Below, one piece after another: positions 1-10,022 of a stretch of DNA of 64,000 nt. Source of the stretch: Methylobacterium sp. WL1 (GTDB taxonomy: Bacteria > Pseudomonadota > Alphaproteobacteria > Rhizobiales > Beijerinckiaceae); contig NZ_CP042823.1 in assembly GCF_008000895.1 (NCBI RefSeq), forward strand, positions 310,001 through 374,000, read 5' to 3'. The translations under genes and the position numbers were made by a program. Under the pieces are notes generated by a model. The model worked only from the letters and a program-made list of their open reading frames with translations, was not told the DNA's origin and searched no databases. Position 1 is the stretch's first letter, and every line of letters begins with the position of its first letter.

Positions 1-218
1 TGTCGCCCACCATCCCCATCGTCGCCCCCGCGGGGGACACCGCCCGGTTCATCGTCGGCCAGGACCCGGAGGGGCGCTGGGTCGCCATCGAGATCCACGG
101 GCGGGCCGGTGGCCTGTTCCGCAGCCGAGAGTCGGCGTACGACTACGCGGCGGCGGAGACCGATCGCCGCCCCGATGCCGTGCAGGTCTTGGCGGAACGG
201 ATCGCGCTTCGGCTCTGA
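1..218 (+). CDS. Partial small hypothetical protein (5' end cut by window edge)
   Basis: An open frame of 71 codons runs from the first full codon at position 3 to a TGA at 216-218. The first two bases (TG) would complete an ATG if the preceding base is A, so probably only one base is missing. The product is soluble, with a short beta-rich core around VGQDPEGRWVAIEIHG and a helix rich in Tyr/Ala. It resembles the many short uncharacterised proteins of methylobacteria, but I do not recognise a named domain. It converges with kdpE, leaving a 19-base gap. Confidence 0.5.
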   Translation, partial: SPTIPIVAPAGDTARFIVGQDPEGRWVAIEIHGRAGGLFRSRESAYDYAAAETDRRPDAVQVLAERIALRL

Positions 219-237
219 GCCGGTCGAAGCCCCGTTC

Positions 238-966
238 TCAGGCGCCGCCGTTGCGCGACCGCCCGCTCTCAGAGACGGTCGGCTCGTCCTCCGGCGCGCG
301 CAGGCGGTAGCCGACACCGGTCTCGGTCAGCAGGATGCGCGGGCGTTCGGGGTCGGCCTCCAGCTTTTGCCGGAGCTGGCGCATGTAGACGCGCAGGTAT
401 TGCGGATCGGAGGAGACCGAGACCGCCTGCATCAGCTGCGCGTGGGTCAGCACCTTGCCGGCATGCAACACCAGCACGCGCAGGAAATCGTACTCGCGCG
501 GGGTGAGCTTCACCTCGGCATCGTCGACCTTCACGATCCGCCGCACGAGGTCGATCGAGAGCCGGTCGACCCGGAAGATCGGCCGCTCGCCCTGGACGGC
601 GAGTTGGTGGCGCAGGGCGGCGCGCAGCCGAGCCAGCAACTCCGCCATGCCGAACGGCTTGGTCACGTAGTCGTCCGCGCCGAGGTCGAGGGCGTCGACC
701 TTGCCGCCCTCGTCGGTGCGGCTCGACAGCACCACCACGGGCAGCTCGGGATGGCGGGCCCGGATCGCCCGCAGCAGGTCGTGGCCGCGCATGTCGGGGA
801 GCCCGAGATCGAGGATGACGAGATCCACTCGCTCGCGCCCCAGCACGTCGAGGGCGGTCGCGGCGTTCGGCGCCTCCAGGATCGCATAGCCCTGCGTGGA
901 CAGCCCCGTGCGCAGCAACTTCCGGATCGGCGGCTCGTCGTCGATGACCAGGATGGTCGGGCTCAT
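238..966 (-). CDS. kdpE: KdpE, potassium-responsive response regulator
   Basis: 242-residue OmpR/PhoB-type response regulator. The receiver has the acidic pair in VIDDEPPIRK (about 8-17), the phosphoacceptor Asp in LVILDLGLPD (about 53) and the conserved Lys in DDYVTKPFG. The C-terminal winged helix carries LTPREYDFLRVLV and ETGVGYRL. It receives phosphate from KdpD and is expected to activate the kdp operon under K+ limitation or osmotic stress. The start ATG overlaps the kdpD stop (ATGA), showing translational coupling. It is the last gene of the operon. Confidence 0.95.
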   Translation of the reverse strand: MSPTILVIDDEPPIRKLLRTGLSTQGYAILEAPNAATALDVLGRERVDLVILDLGLPDMRGHDLLRAIRARHPELPVVVLSSRTDEGGKVDALDLGADDYVTKPFGMAELLARLRAALRHQLAVQGERPIFRVDRLSIDLVRRIVKVDDAEVKLTPREYDFLRVLVLHAGKVLTHAQLMQAVSVSSDPQYLRVYMRQLRQKLEADPERPRILLTETGVGYRLRAPEDEPTVSESGRSRNGGA

Positions 967-3680
967 GCGGCGATGTCCTTCGGCGTGGTCCGGGCCGGGA
1001 CCGGCAGCGTCACGGTGAAGACCGCCCCCAGGCGGTCGCGCCGGTTGGCGGCCGTGACGGTGCCGCCCATCGCCTCGACGAAGCCGCGCGCGATGGCCAG
1101 CCCGAGCCCGGTGCCGGCCCGGACCCGGTCGCTCTTGCGCACCCGGTAGAACTTGTCGAACACCCGCTCGACCTCCGTCTCGGGCAGGCCGTCGCCCTCG
1201 TCGATGATGTCCAGCCGCACCCGGTCGGCCTCTCGGCGGGCCCGGACCGTCACGGTCGAGCCGGCCGGTGCATATTTGGCGGCGTTGTCGAGCAGGTTGA
1301 CCAGCACCTGCTTGAACAGGACCGGATCGAAGCGGAGCACCGGCAGATCGGGCGCGAGGTCGACCGTGACCCGATGGTCGGCCAGCACCGGCTCGACCCG
1401 GCGCAGGGCGGTGTCGACGGTCTCGGCGACGTCCTGGGGGGCGAGGTTCGGGGCCACCGCGCCCGCCTCCAATCGGGTCATATCGAGCAGGTTGGCGATG
1501 AAACGGTTCAGCCGCTCGGATTCCGCGATGATCGTCGCCAGCAGCTCCGCCTTGGCCTCGGAGCCGAGGTCGGCGTCGAGGTCGCGCAGCGTGCTGGCGG
1601 CCCCGAGGACGGAGGCCAGCGGGGTCCGCAGATCATGGCTGATCGAGGTCAGGAGCGCCTGGCGCAGGCGGTCGGTCTCGGCGGCGCGCTCGGCCCGATC
1701 GAGATCCTCCACCAGCCGCACCCGCTCGATGGCGAGGGCGCCCATATCGGCCAGCGCATCGAGCAGCCGGCGCCCCTCCTGGGTCAGGATCGGGCCGTTG
1801 CCGTCCGCGTCGAGGCCGATCACCCCGATCGTGCCGCGCCCGGTCCGCATCGGCAGGAACAGCCGCTTGGCGCCCGGCAGGGTGTCGGCACCGCGCCCGG
1901 CCGGGCGGTCGTTGTCGAAGGCCCACTGGGCCGCCGCGAGGTCGGCGGCATCGAGCCGGTCCTCGGGTGGGTAGCCGGCCCGGACGGTGACGGGCTTGCC
2001 ATCCGGCAACAGCAGGACCACCCGCACCCGGAGCATGGCGGCGACCTGCGCGCAGGTCGCCCACAGCACGTCGTCCAGGGTGCCGCAGCCCGCGAGCTTG
2101 CGCGAGAAGCCGAACAACCGCTCCGTTGAGGTGGCCCGGCCCTGGCTGACCAGGGCGATGCGGCGGGCCCGGGCGGCGAGGTTCGAGACCAGCACGGCCA
2201 CCAGCGTGAACAGCAGGAACGCCGCGACGTTGGTCGGGTCGGCGATGGTGAAGGTGTAGACCGGCGGCAGGAAGAAGAAGTTGTAGGCCAGCGAGGCCGT
2301 GACCACCGCGGCGAGCGACGGCCCGAGCCCCCAGCGCACGGCGACCGCGACCACGGCGGTGAGCAGCATCAGGTCGGCATTCTCGATGCCGGTATAGGGC
2401 TGGAGCACGAGTGCCGCCCCAAGCGCCACCGCGGAAGCGAGGACAGCCATCCCGTAGGGGCCGGGCTCGAAGGTCGCGGCCGGGGCGGCGGTGGCGACCG
2501 GCCGGCGCGCCGGAGCCTCGGCCGGCACGGCTTCGCCCGGCACCACGTGGACGCTGATGTTGCCGCTGCGGCGCACGAGGTCGTGGACCACCGAGCCGTT
2601 GACCAGCTCGAAGATCCAGGAGCGCGCCGCCTTGCCGACCACGATGTGGTTGACGTTGGCCGAGCGGGCATAGGCCAGGATGTCGTCGGCGACGCGCCGG
2701 CCGCCCGGCAGCGTCACGGCATCGCCACCGAGCCGGTCGGCTAGCCGCAGGGTCTCGGCGATCCGGTCGCGCGCCGCCTCGCTGCCGGAGCCGCCGCGCG
2801 GTGCCTCGATGAACAGGGCTGTCCAGGGCGCGTGCAGCCGGTCGGCGACGCGCTTGGCGTAGCGCACCAGGCCGGCCGAGCGCGGATCGGCGCTGATGCA
2901 GACCAGCACCCGCTCGCCGGCGCTCCAGGGCCCCGCGATGGCGTTGGCCTGCATGTGGCTGACGAGTTCGTCGTCGACCCGGTCGGCGGTGCGGCGCAGG
3001 GCGAGCTCGCGCAGGGCCGTGAGGTTGCCCCGGGAGAAGTAGTGCTTCAGGGCGCGCTCGGCGTTGGTCGGCACGTAGACCTTGCCGTCCTTGAGCCGCT
3101 GGATCAGGTCGTCCGGGTTGAGGTCGACCACCTCGATGTCGTCCGCCCGGTCCAGAATGCCGTCCGGCACGGTCTCGCGCACGCGGATGCGGGTGATCTG
3201 CGCCACCACGTCGTTCAGGCTCTCGACGTGCTGGATGTTGAGCGTCGTGTAGACGTCGATGCCGGCGTCGAGCAGTTCCTCGACATCCTGGTAGCGCTTC
3301 GGGTGGCGCGAGCCGGGGGCGTTGGTGTGGGCAAGCTCGTCCACCAGCGCGAGGGCCGGCCTGAGGGCCAGCAGGGCGTCGAGGTCCATCTCGTCGAGGG
3401 TGGTGCCGTGGTAGGGCACGGTGCGGCGCGGCACGATCGTAAACCCGTCGAGCAGCGCCTCGGTCTCGGCCCGGCCGTGGGTCTCCACGACGCCCACCAC
3501 CACGTCGATGCCGGCTTCGCGCCGAGCGCGGCCGATGGTGAGCATCTCGTAGGTCTTGCCGACCCCGGGGGCAGCCCCCAGGAAAACCTTCAGCCGTCCG
3601 CGAGTCGGAGTCTCCCGGCGCGCCGTCTCCAGCAGCGCCTCGGGGGTGGGACGGGACGGGTCTCGGCCGGTCTCGAGCAT
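963..3680 (-). CDS. kdpD: KdpD, turgor/potassium sensor histidine kinase
   Basis: Start chosen at the ATG at 3680 because it follows GAAGGA and yields 905 residues, the normal KdpD size; the frame stays open 33 codons upstream. The N-terminal cytoplasmic KdpD domain has a Walker A (GAAPGVGKT, about 33-41). A Usp-like domain follows (about 250-370), then four closely spaced membrane helices (about 410-500), a GAF-like segment and the kinase core. His box is SISHDLRTPLASVLG; ATP-binding motifs are NLLDNAAKYAP, DEGDGLP and GTGLGLAIARG. It phosphorylates KdpE. A SnoaL-like gene separates it from kdpC. Confidence 0.95.
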   Translation of the reverse strand: MLETGRDPSRPTPEALLETARRETPTRGRLKVFLGAAPGVGKTYEMLTIGRARREAGIDVVVGVVETHGRAETEALLDGFTIVPRRTVPYHGTTLDEMDLDALLALRPALALVDELAHTNAPGSRHPKRYQDVEELLDAGIDVYTTLNIQHVESLNDVVAQITRIRVRETVPDGILDRADDIEVVDLNPDDLIQRLKDGKVYVPTNAERALKHYFSRGNLTALRELALRRTADRVDDELVSHMQANAIAGPWSAGERVLVCISADPRSAGLVRYAKRVADRLHAPWTALFIEAPRGGSGSEAARDRIAETLRLADRLGGDAVTLPGGRRVADDILAYARSANVNHIVVGKAARSWIFELVNGSVVHDLVRRSGNISVHVVPGEAVPAEAPARRPVATAAPAATFEPGPYGMAVLASAVALGAALVLQPYTGIENADLMLLTAVVAVAVRWGLGPSLAAVVTASLAYNFFFLPPVYTFTIADPTNVAAFLLFTLVAVLVSNLAARARRIALVSQGRATSTERLFGFSRKLAGCGTLDDVLWATCAQVAAMLRVRVVLLLPDGKPVTVRAGYPPEDRLDAADLAAAQWAFDNDRPAGRGADTLPGAKRLFLPMRTGRGTIGVIGLDADGNGPILTQEGRRLLDALADMGALAIERVRLVEDLDRAERAAETDRLRQALLTSISHDLRTPLASVLGAASTLRDLDADLGSEAKAELLATIIAESERLNRFIANLLDMTRLEAGAVAPNLAPQDVAETVDTALRRVEPVLADHRVTVDLAPDLPVLRFDPVLFKQVLVNLLDNAAKYAPAGSTVTVRARREADRVRLDIIDEGDGLPETEVERVFDKFYRVRKSDRVRAGTGLGLAIARGFVEAMGGTVTAANRRDRLGAVFTVTLPVPARTTPKDIAA

Positions 3681-3830
3681 GGTTCCTTCAGGCGTGACCG
3701 CGGTCAGCGCGACGCGTATGGGGTCCGCAACGGGCCGGATTGCCGCCGCTCCGGTCGCGCACCCGACAACCCCTTCCACGTTGCAGGTCGTAGGGCAGGT
3801 GGAGGTGGGGTAAAAAGTCGTGTCGCCTCG

Positions 3831-4214
3831 TCAGAACATGCCATTGGGATTGGCGGCGGTTTCCGGCAGGATTTGCAGCACGTCCCAGTGCTCGACGATC
3901 TTCCCACCAGCATCGAGCCGGAACATATCCATGGTGGCGTAGTCATCCCCGCCCGGCCAATGCTGGAGGCAGTGGAGAACCACGAACTCGCCCTCGGCGA
4001 CGGCGCGCTTGATCGCGACGCGCTTGCCAGGCCATTCCCGCGCCATGCGTTCGAAATAGGTGATGAACCCGTCTTTGCCGGTGGCCACATGCGGATTGTG
4101 CTGAACGTACTCGGCCCCAGCGTAACGCTCGATCGCCTCCCGCGGCCGGCAATCGTTGAACATCAGCTCGTAGAAGGCGATCACGTCCGCCTTTCTCTGC
4201 ACAAGGTCGCTCAT
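3831..4214 (-). CDS. SnoaL-like domain protein inserted in the kdp operon
   Basis: 127 residues from the ATG at 4214, which follows a GGGGTG ribosome site; the longer open frame upstream is not needed. The sequence has the cone-shaped alpha+beta barrel pattern of the NTF2/SnoaL superfamily: an N-terminal helix with YELMFNDCRPREAIERY, YVQHNPHV, and a C-terminal strand with DMFRLDAGGKIVEHWDVLQ. Close relatives are annotated as predicted SnoaL-like aldol-condensation enzymes, but the reaction is usually unknown. It lies on the operon strand between kdpC and kdpD, with about 150 bases to kdpD and 290 to kdpC, so it may have its own promoter. Confidence 0.8.
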   Translation of the reverse strand: MSDLVQRKADVIAFYELMFNDCRPREAIERYAGAEYVQHNPHVATGKDGFITYFERMAREWPGKRVAIKRAVAEGEFVVLHCLQHWPGGDDYATMDMFRLDAGGKIVEHWDVLQILPETAANPNGMF

Positions 4215-4505
4215 GACACCCCGAGAGTGCTGACGATCGCGGCGGATACGCGCCAGGCACCCGTACGCGCATCCGGGCGGGAAAGCCTGGGGCGCCCGTC
4301 CATCGACCACGATACCAATGTGGGTCGCCTGTAAATACCGTTCAGCCCGAGGGTTGGAGTGAGGTCGCTTCGAGAAACCGGCTCACGAGGTGTCGCCTCT
4401 CGAGCTGTCTCGGCCATCCGATCCGTCAGGCCGACGGCCGTCGAAGCAGATGCATCGTCCCGCGGGGATGGATCGGGGACGATGCCGAGCGTCCTGGATG
4501 GCCGT

Positions 4506-5111
4506 TCAGCGCCGACCCAACTCATCCAGCGCGAGGTTCAGCGCCAGCACGTTCACCCGTGGCTCGCCGAGCAGACCGAGCGTGCGGCCCTCGATCAGCG
4601 CGGCGACGAGCTGGCGCAGGCGGTCCTCGGGCTGGTTGCGGGCCTTGGCGACCCGCGGCACCTGGAACAGGGCGGCGTCGGGCGAGATATCCGGGTCGAG
4701 GCCCGAACCGCTTGCCGTGGCGAGATCGACTGGGACAGGGTGGCCCGGATTCTCCGAAGTCAGCGCATCCCGGTCGCTCTTGACCCGCCCGGCCAGCGCC
4801 GCGCTGGTCGGGCCGAGGTTGGATCCGGAAGAGTTGGACGCGTTGTAGGGCGCCGGCACGGTCTTGGACGGGTCGGCCGGGTCCGGCGCGCTGGTGGCCG
4901 AGGAGCGGCCGTGGAAGTAGGCGGCGCCGGTAAAACTCTGGCCGATCAGGGCCGAGCCGATCACCTGGCCGTCGCGTGCGATCAGGCTGCCGGCGGCACG
5001 GGCCGGGAAGATGAGGCCGGCGAGGCCGGTCACGGCGAGCGGGTAGGCGAGGCCGGTGATCGCCGTCAGGATGGTGAGGAGCACGAGGGCGGGGCGAAGC
5101 TGGCTGAGCAT
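4506..5111 (-). CDS. kdpC: KdpC, potassium-transporting ATPase subunit C
   Basis: 201 residues. One N-terminal transmembrane helix (about 7-32, [18 protein letters not shown]) anchors a periplasmic domain with the family motifs [41 protein letters not shown] and [13 protein letters not shown]. KdpC stabilises the KdpFABC complex and increases ATP affinity. It starts 22 bases after kdpB. Confidence 0.95.
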   Translation of the reverse strand: MLSQLRPALVLLTILTAITGLAYPLAVTGLAGLIFPARAAGSLIARDGQVIGSALIGQSFTGAAYFHGRSSATSAPDPADPSKTVPAPYNASNSSGSNLGPTSAALAGRVKSDRDALTSENPGHPVPVDLATASGSGLDPDISPDAALFQVPRVAKARNQPEDRLRQLVAALIEGRTLGLLGEPRVNVLALNLALDELGRR

Positions 5112-5133
5112 GGCGGGTCTCCGATGGACCGGT

Positions 5134-7224
5134 TCAGGCGAGGTGCAGGGCGGTGACGGCGAGGTCGATGGCCTTGATGGCGGCGAACGGCACCAGGACG
5201 CCGCCGAGCCCGTAGATCAGCAGGTTCCGGCGAAGCAGCGCGGCGGCGCCGACGGCCCGGTAGGTCACACCCCGTAGCGCCAGGGGGATCAGCGCCACGA
5301 TGATCAGCGCGTTGAAGATGATCGCCGACAGGATCGCGCTCTGCGGCGAGGCGAGGCCCATGACGTTGAGCGCCTGGAGCTGCGGGTAGAGCCCGAGGAA
5401 CATCGCCGGGATGATCGCGAAGTATTTCGCCACGTCGTTGGCGATGGAGAAGGTGGTCAGGGCACCGCGGGTCATCAGCAACTGCTTGCCGATGCCGACG
5501 ATCTCGATGAGCTTGGTCGGGTCGCTGTCGAGATCGACCATGTTGCCGGCCTCGCGGGCCGCCACCGTGCCGGTGTTCATGGCGACGCCGACATCGGCCT
5601 GGGCGAGGGCAGGGGCATCGTTGGTGCCGTCGCCGCACATGGCGACGAGCTTGCCCTGCGCCTGCTCCTGGCGGATCAGCGCCAGCTTGTCCTCCGGGGT
5701 GGCCTGGGCCAGGAAGTCGTCCACGCCCGCCTCCGCGGCGATGGCGGCGGCGGTCATCGGGTTGTCGCCGGTGATCATCACCGTGCGGATGCCCATCCGG
5801 CGCAGCTCGGCGAAGCGCTCGCGGATGCCGCCCTTCACGATGTCCTTCAGGTAGACAACACCCAGGAGCCGGCCGTCGCGGGCGACCGCGAGCGGCGTCC
5901 CGCCGGCCTTGGCGATCGTCTCGGCGATGGCGCGGATCTCGGCGACGGCTTCGGGTTCCGCCTCCGGCCGATAGGCCAGAGCGGCGTTCGAGCCACGGCT
6001 CGCCATCGGCTGCGCCGAGACCGCTGCGATCACCGCCTCGACCGCGCCCTTGCGGATGGAGATTCCGTCGAGATCGACACCGCTCATGCGGGACTGCGCG
6101 GTGAACGGCACGAAGCTGGCGTTGAGGCCGGCCATGTCGCGGGCACGGATGCCGTAGGCGTCCTTGGCCAGCACCACGACCGAGCGGCCCTCCGGGGTCT
6201 CGTCGGCCAGCGAGGCGAGCTGGGCCGCGTCTGCCAGGTCCTGCTCGGTGACGCCGGCCACGGGCCGGAACGCGGTCGCCTGGCGGTTGCCCAGGGTGAT
6301 CGTGCCGGTCTTGTCCAGCAGCAGGGTGTCGACGTCGCCCGCCGCCTCGACGGCGCGGCCCGACAGGGCGAGCACGTTGAAGCGCACCAGCCGGTCCATG
6401 CCGGCGATGCCGATGGCCGAGAGCAGGGCGCCGATCGTGGTCGGGATCAGGGTGACGAACAGTGCCACGAGCACGATCAGCGGGATCGCACCGCCGGCAT
6501 AGGACGCGAAGCTAGGGATCGAGGCCACCGCGAAGACGAACACGAGGGTGAGCCCGGCAAGCAGGATGTTCAGGGCGATCTCGTTCGGGGTCTTCTGCCG
6601 CGAAGCGCCCTCGACCAGGGCGATCATCCGATCGACGAAGGTCGAGCCCGCCGCCGCGGTGATCCGGACCCGGATCTCGTCGGAGAGCACCTGCGTGCCG
6701 CCGGTCACCGCCGAGCGGTCGCCGCCGGATTCGCGGATGACCGGGGCGGACTCGCCGGTGATCGCCGCCTCGTTGACCGAGGCGACGCCCTGGATGACTT
6801 CGCCGTCGGAGGGGATCAGGTCGCCGGCCTCGACCAGCACCACGTCGCCGACCCGGAGGCTGGTGCCCGGGACGGTCTCGTAGCGACCGCCCGGACCGGT
6901 GAGGCGCTTGGCCATCGTCTCGGTGCGGGTGCGCCGCAGGCTGTCGGCCTGGGCCTTGCCGCGCCCCTCGGCCAGGGCCTCGGCGAAGTTGGCGAAGACC
7001 AGGGTGAACCACAGCCACAGGATGATCTGGCCGGAGAACAGCAGGTCGCCGCCGCCAGTGGCGACATCGCGGACGAACAGCACGGAGGTGAGCGCGGCCA
7101 CGACCTCGACCACGAACATGACCGGGTTGCGGATCATGGCGCGGGGATCGAGTTTCTTGACGGAGCCGATGAGCGCCGGCCCGACGAGGGCGGGGCTGAA
7201 CAGGGATGCGGTCTGGCGGGACAT
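5134..7224 (-). CDS. kdpB: KdpB, P-type ATPase catalytic subunit
   Basis: 696 residues, the expected length. The actuator motif is [17 protein letters not shown], the phosphorylated Asp lies in [13 protein letters not shown] (about 310), and the hinge motif is [20 protein letters not shown]. The C-terminal membrane part includes [16 protein letters not shown]. It hydrolyses ATP to drive K+ import through KdpA. The 254-base gap to kdpA holds a small membrane ORF. Confidence 0.97.
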   Translation of the reverse strand: MSRQTASLFSPALVGPALIGSVKKLDPRAMIRNPVMFVVEVVAALTSVLFVRDVATGGGDLLFSGQIILWLWFTLVFANFAEALAEGRGKAQADSLRRTRTETMAKRLTGPGGRYETVPGTSLRVGDVVLVEAGDLIPSDGEVIQGVASVNEAAITGESAPVIRESGGDRSAVTGGTQVLSDEIRVRITAAAGSTFVDRMIALVEGASRQKTPNEIALNILLAGLTLVFVFAVASIPSFASYAGGAIPLIVLVALFVTLIPTTIGALLSAIGIAGMDRLVRFNVLALSGRAVEAAGDVDTLLLDKTGTITLGNRQATAFRPVAGVTEQDLADAAQLASLADETPEGRSVVVLAKDAYGIRARDMAGLNASFVPFTAQSRMSGVDLDGISIRKGAVEAVIAAVSAQPMASRGSNAALAYRPEAEPEAVAEIRAIAETIAKAGGTPLAVARDGRLLGVVYLKDIVKGGIRERFAELRRMGIRTVMITGDNPMTAAAIAAEAGVDDFLAQATPEDKLALIRQEQAQGKLVAMCGDGTNDAPALAQADVGVAMNTGTVAAREAGNMVDLDSDPTKLIEIVGIGKQLLMTRGALTTFSIANDVAKYFAIIPAMFLGLYPQLQALNVMGLASPQSAILSAIIFNALIIVALIPLALRGVTYRAVGAAALLRRNLLIYGLGGVLVPFAAIKAIDLAVTALHLA

Positions 7225-7279
7225 GGGTCGGGTGTCCGAAGCGGGGCGGGCAGGCCCGTCGCGCGGGCCTCGGGATGCG

Positions 7280-7477
7280 TCAGGGGGCGGGGGTGCCGGC
7301 GGTCAGCGCGCAGGCAGCCATCAGGGCGAAGGCGGCGAGCAGGAGGGTGCCGAGCAGCGCCAGGACGAGGTCGGAGGTCCGCGGCGGCGGCGCACCGGCC
7401 CGGTGCCGGAGCGGGGATGTCCGGTGAAGCAGGCGGTGATGGCGCGGCATCCGCCGGGTCGGGAGCGTGCGCGGCAT
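7280..7477 (-). CDS. Small membrane protein ORF between kdpA and kdpB
   Basis: 65 codons. The ATG at 7477 lies one base after the kdpA stop and is preceded by GGAGG at ideal spacing (inside the last codons of kdpA), so translational coupling is very likely. The N-terminal half is rich in Arg, His and Pro; the C-terminal half is one hydrophobic helix ([20 protein letters not shown]). The predicted product is a single-span inner-membrane protein with a basic cytoplasmic tail. I do not know a family for it. It could be a lineage-specific accessory subunit or regulator of the Kdp pump. Confidence 0.6.
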   Translation of the reverse strand: MPRTLPTRRMPRHHRLLHRTSPLRHRAGAPPPRTSDLVLALLGTLLLAAFALMAACALTAGTPAP

Positions 7478-7478
7478 T

Positions 7479-9194
7479 TCAGCCTCCGCTGGCGAAGGTC
7501 TGGCCGGCCGAACCGGCGAGGTGCTCGACCACCGGTCCCAGCGCCAGGGAGGGGAAGAAGGTCAGTCCGCCGACGATCAGGATCACGCCGACCAGCAGCC
7601 CGATGAACAGCCCGCCATGGGTCGGGAACGTGCCCGCCGAGGCCGGGAGCGTCTTCTTGGCGGCGAGAGAGCCTGCGATGGCGAGCACCGGGATCTTCAC
7701 GAAGAACCGGCCGACCAGCATCGCGAGGCCCAGGGTGCTGTTGTAGAACAGCGTGTTGGCCGTGAGCCCGCCGAAGGCCGAGCCGTTGTTGGCCGAAGCC
7801 GAGGTGTAGGCGTAGAGGATCTCGGTGAAACCGTGCGGCCCGGCATTGGCCGGCCCGGCGAGGCCCGCCGGCAGCACGGTCGCCAGGGCGGTGCCGCCGA
7901 GCATCATCAGCGGCAGACACAGGATGCCGAGCATGGCCATCTTCACCTCCCGTGCCTCGATCTTCTTGCCGAGATATTCGGGGGTGCGCCCGACCATCAG
8001 GCCGGCCACGAAGATCGCCACGATGACGAAGACCAGCATGCCGTAGAGGCCGGCCCCGACGCCGCCGATGACGACTTCGCCGAGCTGCATGTTGATCAGC
8101 GGGATCATGCCGCCGAGCGCCGTGAAGCTGTCGTGCATGGCGTTGACCGCGCCGCAGGACGCCGCCGTGGTCACCACCGCGAACAGCGCCGAGGCAGCGA
8201 TGCCGAAGCGGATCTCCTTGCCCTCCAGGTTCCCGCCCGCGAAGCCGAGGCCGTTGAGCACCGGGCTGCCCTGAGCCTCCGCCCAGTAGGTAACGAGGAC
8301 GCCCGCGAGGAACAGGATCCCCATCGCGGCGAGGATCGCCCAGCCCTGGCGCTCGTCCCCGACCATGCGGCCGAACACGTTGGTCAGGGCGGCCCCGATC
8401 GCGAAGATCGACACCATCTGGACGAAGTTCGACAGCGCGGTCGGATTCTCGAACGGATGCGCGGCGTTGGCGTTGAAGAAGCCGCCGCCGTTGGTGCCGA
8501 GCATCTTGATCGCGACCTGGCTCGCCACCGGGCCGATCGCGATGGTCTGCCTTGCCCCTTCCAGCGTGGTGGCGTCGACCGAGGCGCCGAGCGTCTGCGG
8601 GACGCCCTGCCAGACCAGGAACAGCGCGTACGGGATGCAGAGCGGCACGAGGACGTAGAGGGTCGCCCGGGTGACGTCGACCCAGAACGATCCGATGGTG
8701 CCGGTGGAGGCCCGGGCGAAGCCGCGGATCAGCGCCACCGCGACCGCGATGCCGGTGGCGGCGGACAGGAAGTTCTGGTGCGTGAGCCCGAGCATCTGGG
8801 CAAGATACGAGAGCGTGGTCTCGCCCCCGTAGGCCTGCCAGTTGGTGTTGGTGACGAAGCTCGTGGCCGTGTTGAAGGCGAGGTCCGGCGCCACGGCGGC
8901 CTGCTCGGCCGGATTGAGCGGCAGGAACGCCTGCAGCCGCAGGATCGCGTACAGCACCGCGAAGCCGAGCAGGTGGAACAGGATCACCCCGCCCGCATAG
9001 GCGAGCCAGTGCTGCTCCTGCCGGGCGTCGATGCCGGCGACGCGGTAGAGGGCGCGCTCCACCGGCGCAACGATCGGCGACAGGAGCGTACGCTCCCCGT
9101 TGAAGACGCGCGTCATGTAGAGGCCGAGGGGCTTCACGAGCGCCAAGACGACCGCGCAGTACAGCGCGATCTGCATCCAGCCGTTGAGGGTCAT
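7479..9194 (-). CDS. kdpA: KdpA, potassium-selective subunit
   Basis: 571-residue integral membrane protein, the K+ channel-like subunit of KdpFABC and a member of the superfamily of K+ transporters. Selectivity-filter regions are visible in [36 protein letters not shown] and [12 protein letters not shown]. The start ATG at 9194 is 22 bases after kdpF. Its final codons contain the ribosome site for the small ORF that follows. Confidence 0.97.
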   Translation of the reverse strand: MTLNGWMQIALYCAVVLALVKPLGLYMTRVFNGERTLLSPIVAPVERALYRVAGIDARQEQHWLAYAGGVILFHLLGFAVLYAILRLQAFLPLNPAEQAAVAPDLAFNTATSFVTNTNWQAYGGETTLSYLAQMLGLTHQNFLSAATGIAVAVALIRGFARASTGTIGSFWVDVTRATLYVLVPLCIPYALFLVWQGVPQTLGASVDATTLEGARQTIAIGPVASQVAIKMLGTNGGGFFNANAAHPFENPTALSNFVQMVSIFAIGAALTNVFGRMVGDERQGWAILAAMGILFLAGVLVTYWAEAQGSPVLNGLGFAGGNLEGKEIRFGIAASALFAVVTTAASCGAVNAMHDSFTALGGMIPLINMQLGEVVIGGVGAGLYGMLVFVIVAIFVAGLMVGRTPEYLGKKIEAREVKMAMLGILCLPLMMLGGTALATVLPAGLAGPANAGPHGFTEILYAYTSASANNGSAFGGLTANTLFYNSTLGLAMLVGRFFVKIPVLAIAGSLAAKKTLPASAGTFPTHGGLFIGLLVGVILIVGGLTFFPSLALGPVVEHLAGSAGQTFASGG

Positions 9195-9216
9195 GGGAGG
9201 GGTCCGTCCGTGCCGC

Positions 9217-9318
9217 TCAGAACCGCTCGGGGCGGACGAGGGCGTAGGTGAGGTAACCGAGCAGACCGAGGGTCACGAGCGCGCCGAGGGTCAGGTCGAG
9301 GGTCATGGCAAAGGTCAT
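9217..9318 (-). CDS. kdpF: KdpF, small stabilising subunit
   Basis: A 33-residue single-helix protein from the ATG at 9318, or 29 residues from the in-frame ATG at 9306. The longer version is preferred because a GAGG ribosome site sits just before 9318 and none precedes 9306; the 29-residue version matches the usual KdpF length. The helix [20 protein letters not shown] followed by ERF is typical. KdpF stabilises the pump in the membrane. Confidence 0.85.
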   Translation of the reverse strand: MTFAMTLDLTLGALVTLGLLGYLTYALVRPERF

Positions 9319-9329
9319 TGGACGCCTCG

Positions 9330-9413
9330 TCAGAGGCGGTCGCAGAGGACGGCGTAGCCTTCGCTGAGGGCGAAGAAGGCCAGTCCCGCGGCGATGAAGA
9401 TGAGGTCGAGCAT
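9330..9413 (-). CDS. 27-residue peptide gene upstream of kdpF
   Basis: A small ORF encoding a hydrophobic peptide (MLDLIFIAAGLAFFALSEG, then YAVLCDRL). Peptides of this pattern, beginning MLDL and ending with a Tyr-Ala...Cys-Asp-Arg-Leu segment, occur in front of kdpF in several proteobacteria, so conservation supports coding. It ends 12 bases before kdpF and is the first gene of the operon. It could be a further small subunit of the pump or a translated leader. Confidence 0.65.
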   Translation of the reverse strand: MLDLIFIAAGLAFFALSEGYAVLCDRL

Positions 9414-10022
9414 GACGGGTCCGTTTCGGTTCTGCGGGCGGTCGGCGGCCATGCCGCGACCGATCCCGGCCGACCCGGAATGTGGGCGGGAACCGCGTTA
9501 GGGTTCGAGATGGAGAGGCGGGCGATCTTATTAGGATCGCATGAGGATCGGCGGGGTGGGGCCGTGCCTTCATCGGGCCCGCAGGCCGCGGATGGCCCGC
9601 TCTCCCGTGCGGGCCGTCGGGTTCACCCATCGCTGCCGGAGGGGGCCAAGGGTAACCGCGGGCGCGTCTCCCCCCACCCTCTGCGGGGGGGTCTGCGCCG
9701 TCGCTCCCCACTTGCGGGATTTCGTCCCGGTGGCCCCAAGGGCATCCTTCCCCGCAAAGGGGGAGGGGGCGTGCCCCCTTCGGAACCACTTCTCTCTTGG
9801 TGAAGAATCATCCGGCCCGCGTTCTGTGAAGCCGCGTGTTTGCAGGGAGAGGGGACGCGCGCTGGGCGGTCCGCCCGAGCCAAGCCGCTGCCCCCGAGCC
9901 GGCAAAAGCTGCCGGGTGGCGGATCCTGCCGGCCCACCGCCCGTCTCAATCGTTGAAATCACAGGCAAATATCTGGACCGCGGCGTGCATCGTCCCGAGA
10001 AAGGATTTCACGAGGACGTATT
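9414..10022. other. Intergenic region with the kdp promoter zone and a GC-rich repeat-like block
   Basis: No gene is supported here. The part next to 9413 must hold the kdp promoter. An inverted repeat, GCGATC-N7-GATCGC at 9522-9540, is a possible KdpE operator, weakly supported. The block at about 9665-9780 is made of C-rich and G-rich runs with short self-complementary pieces and looks like a dispersed intergenic repeat; copy number cannot be judged from one window. Confidence 0.35.

Noticed and set aside
2832..4334. Long plus-strand open frame across kdpD and the SnoaL gene
   Set aside because: Antisense shadow caused by GC-rich third positions; no ribosome site or domain.
7467..9251. 594-codon plus-strand frame over kdpA
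   Set aside because: Shadow of kdpA, low-complexity Arg/Glu/His sequence.
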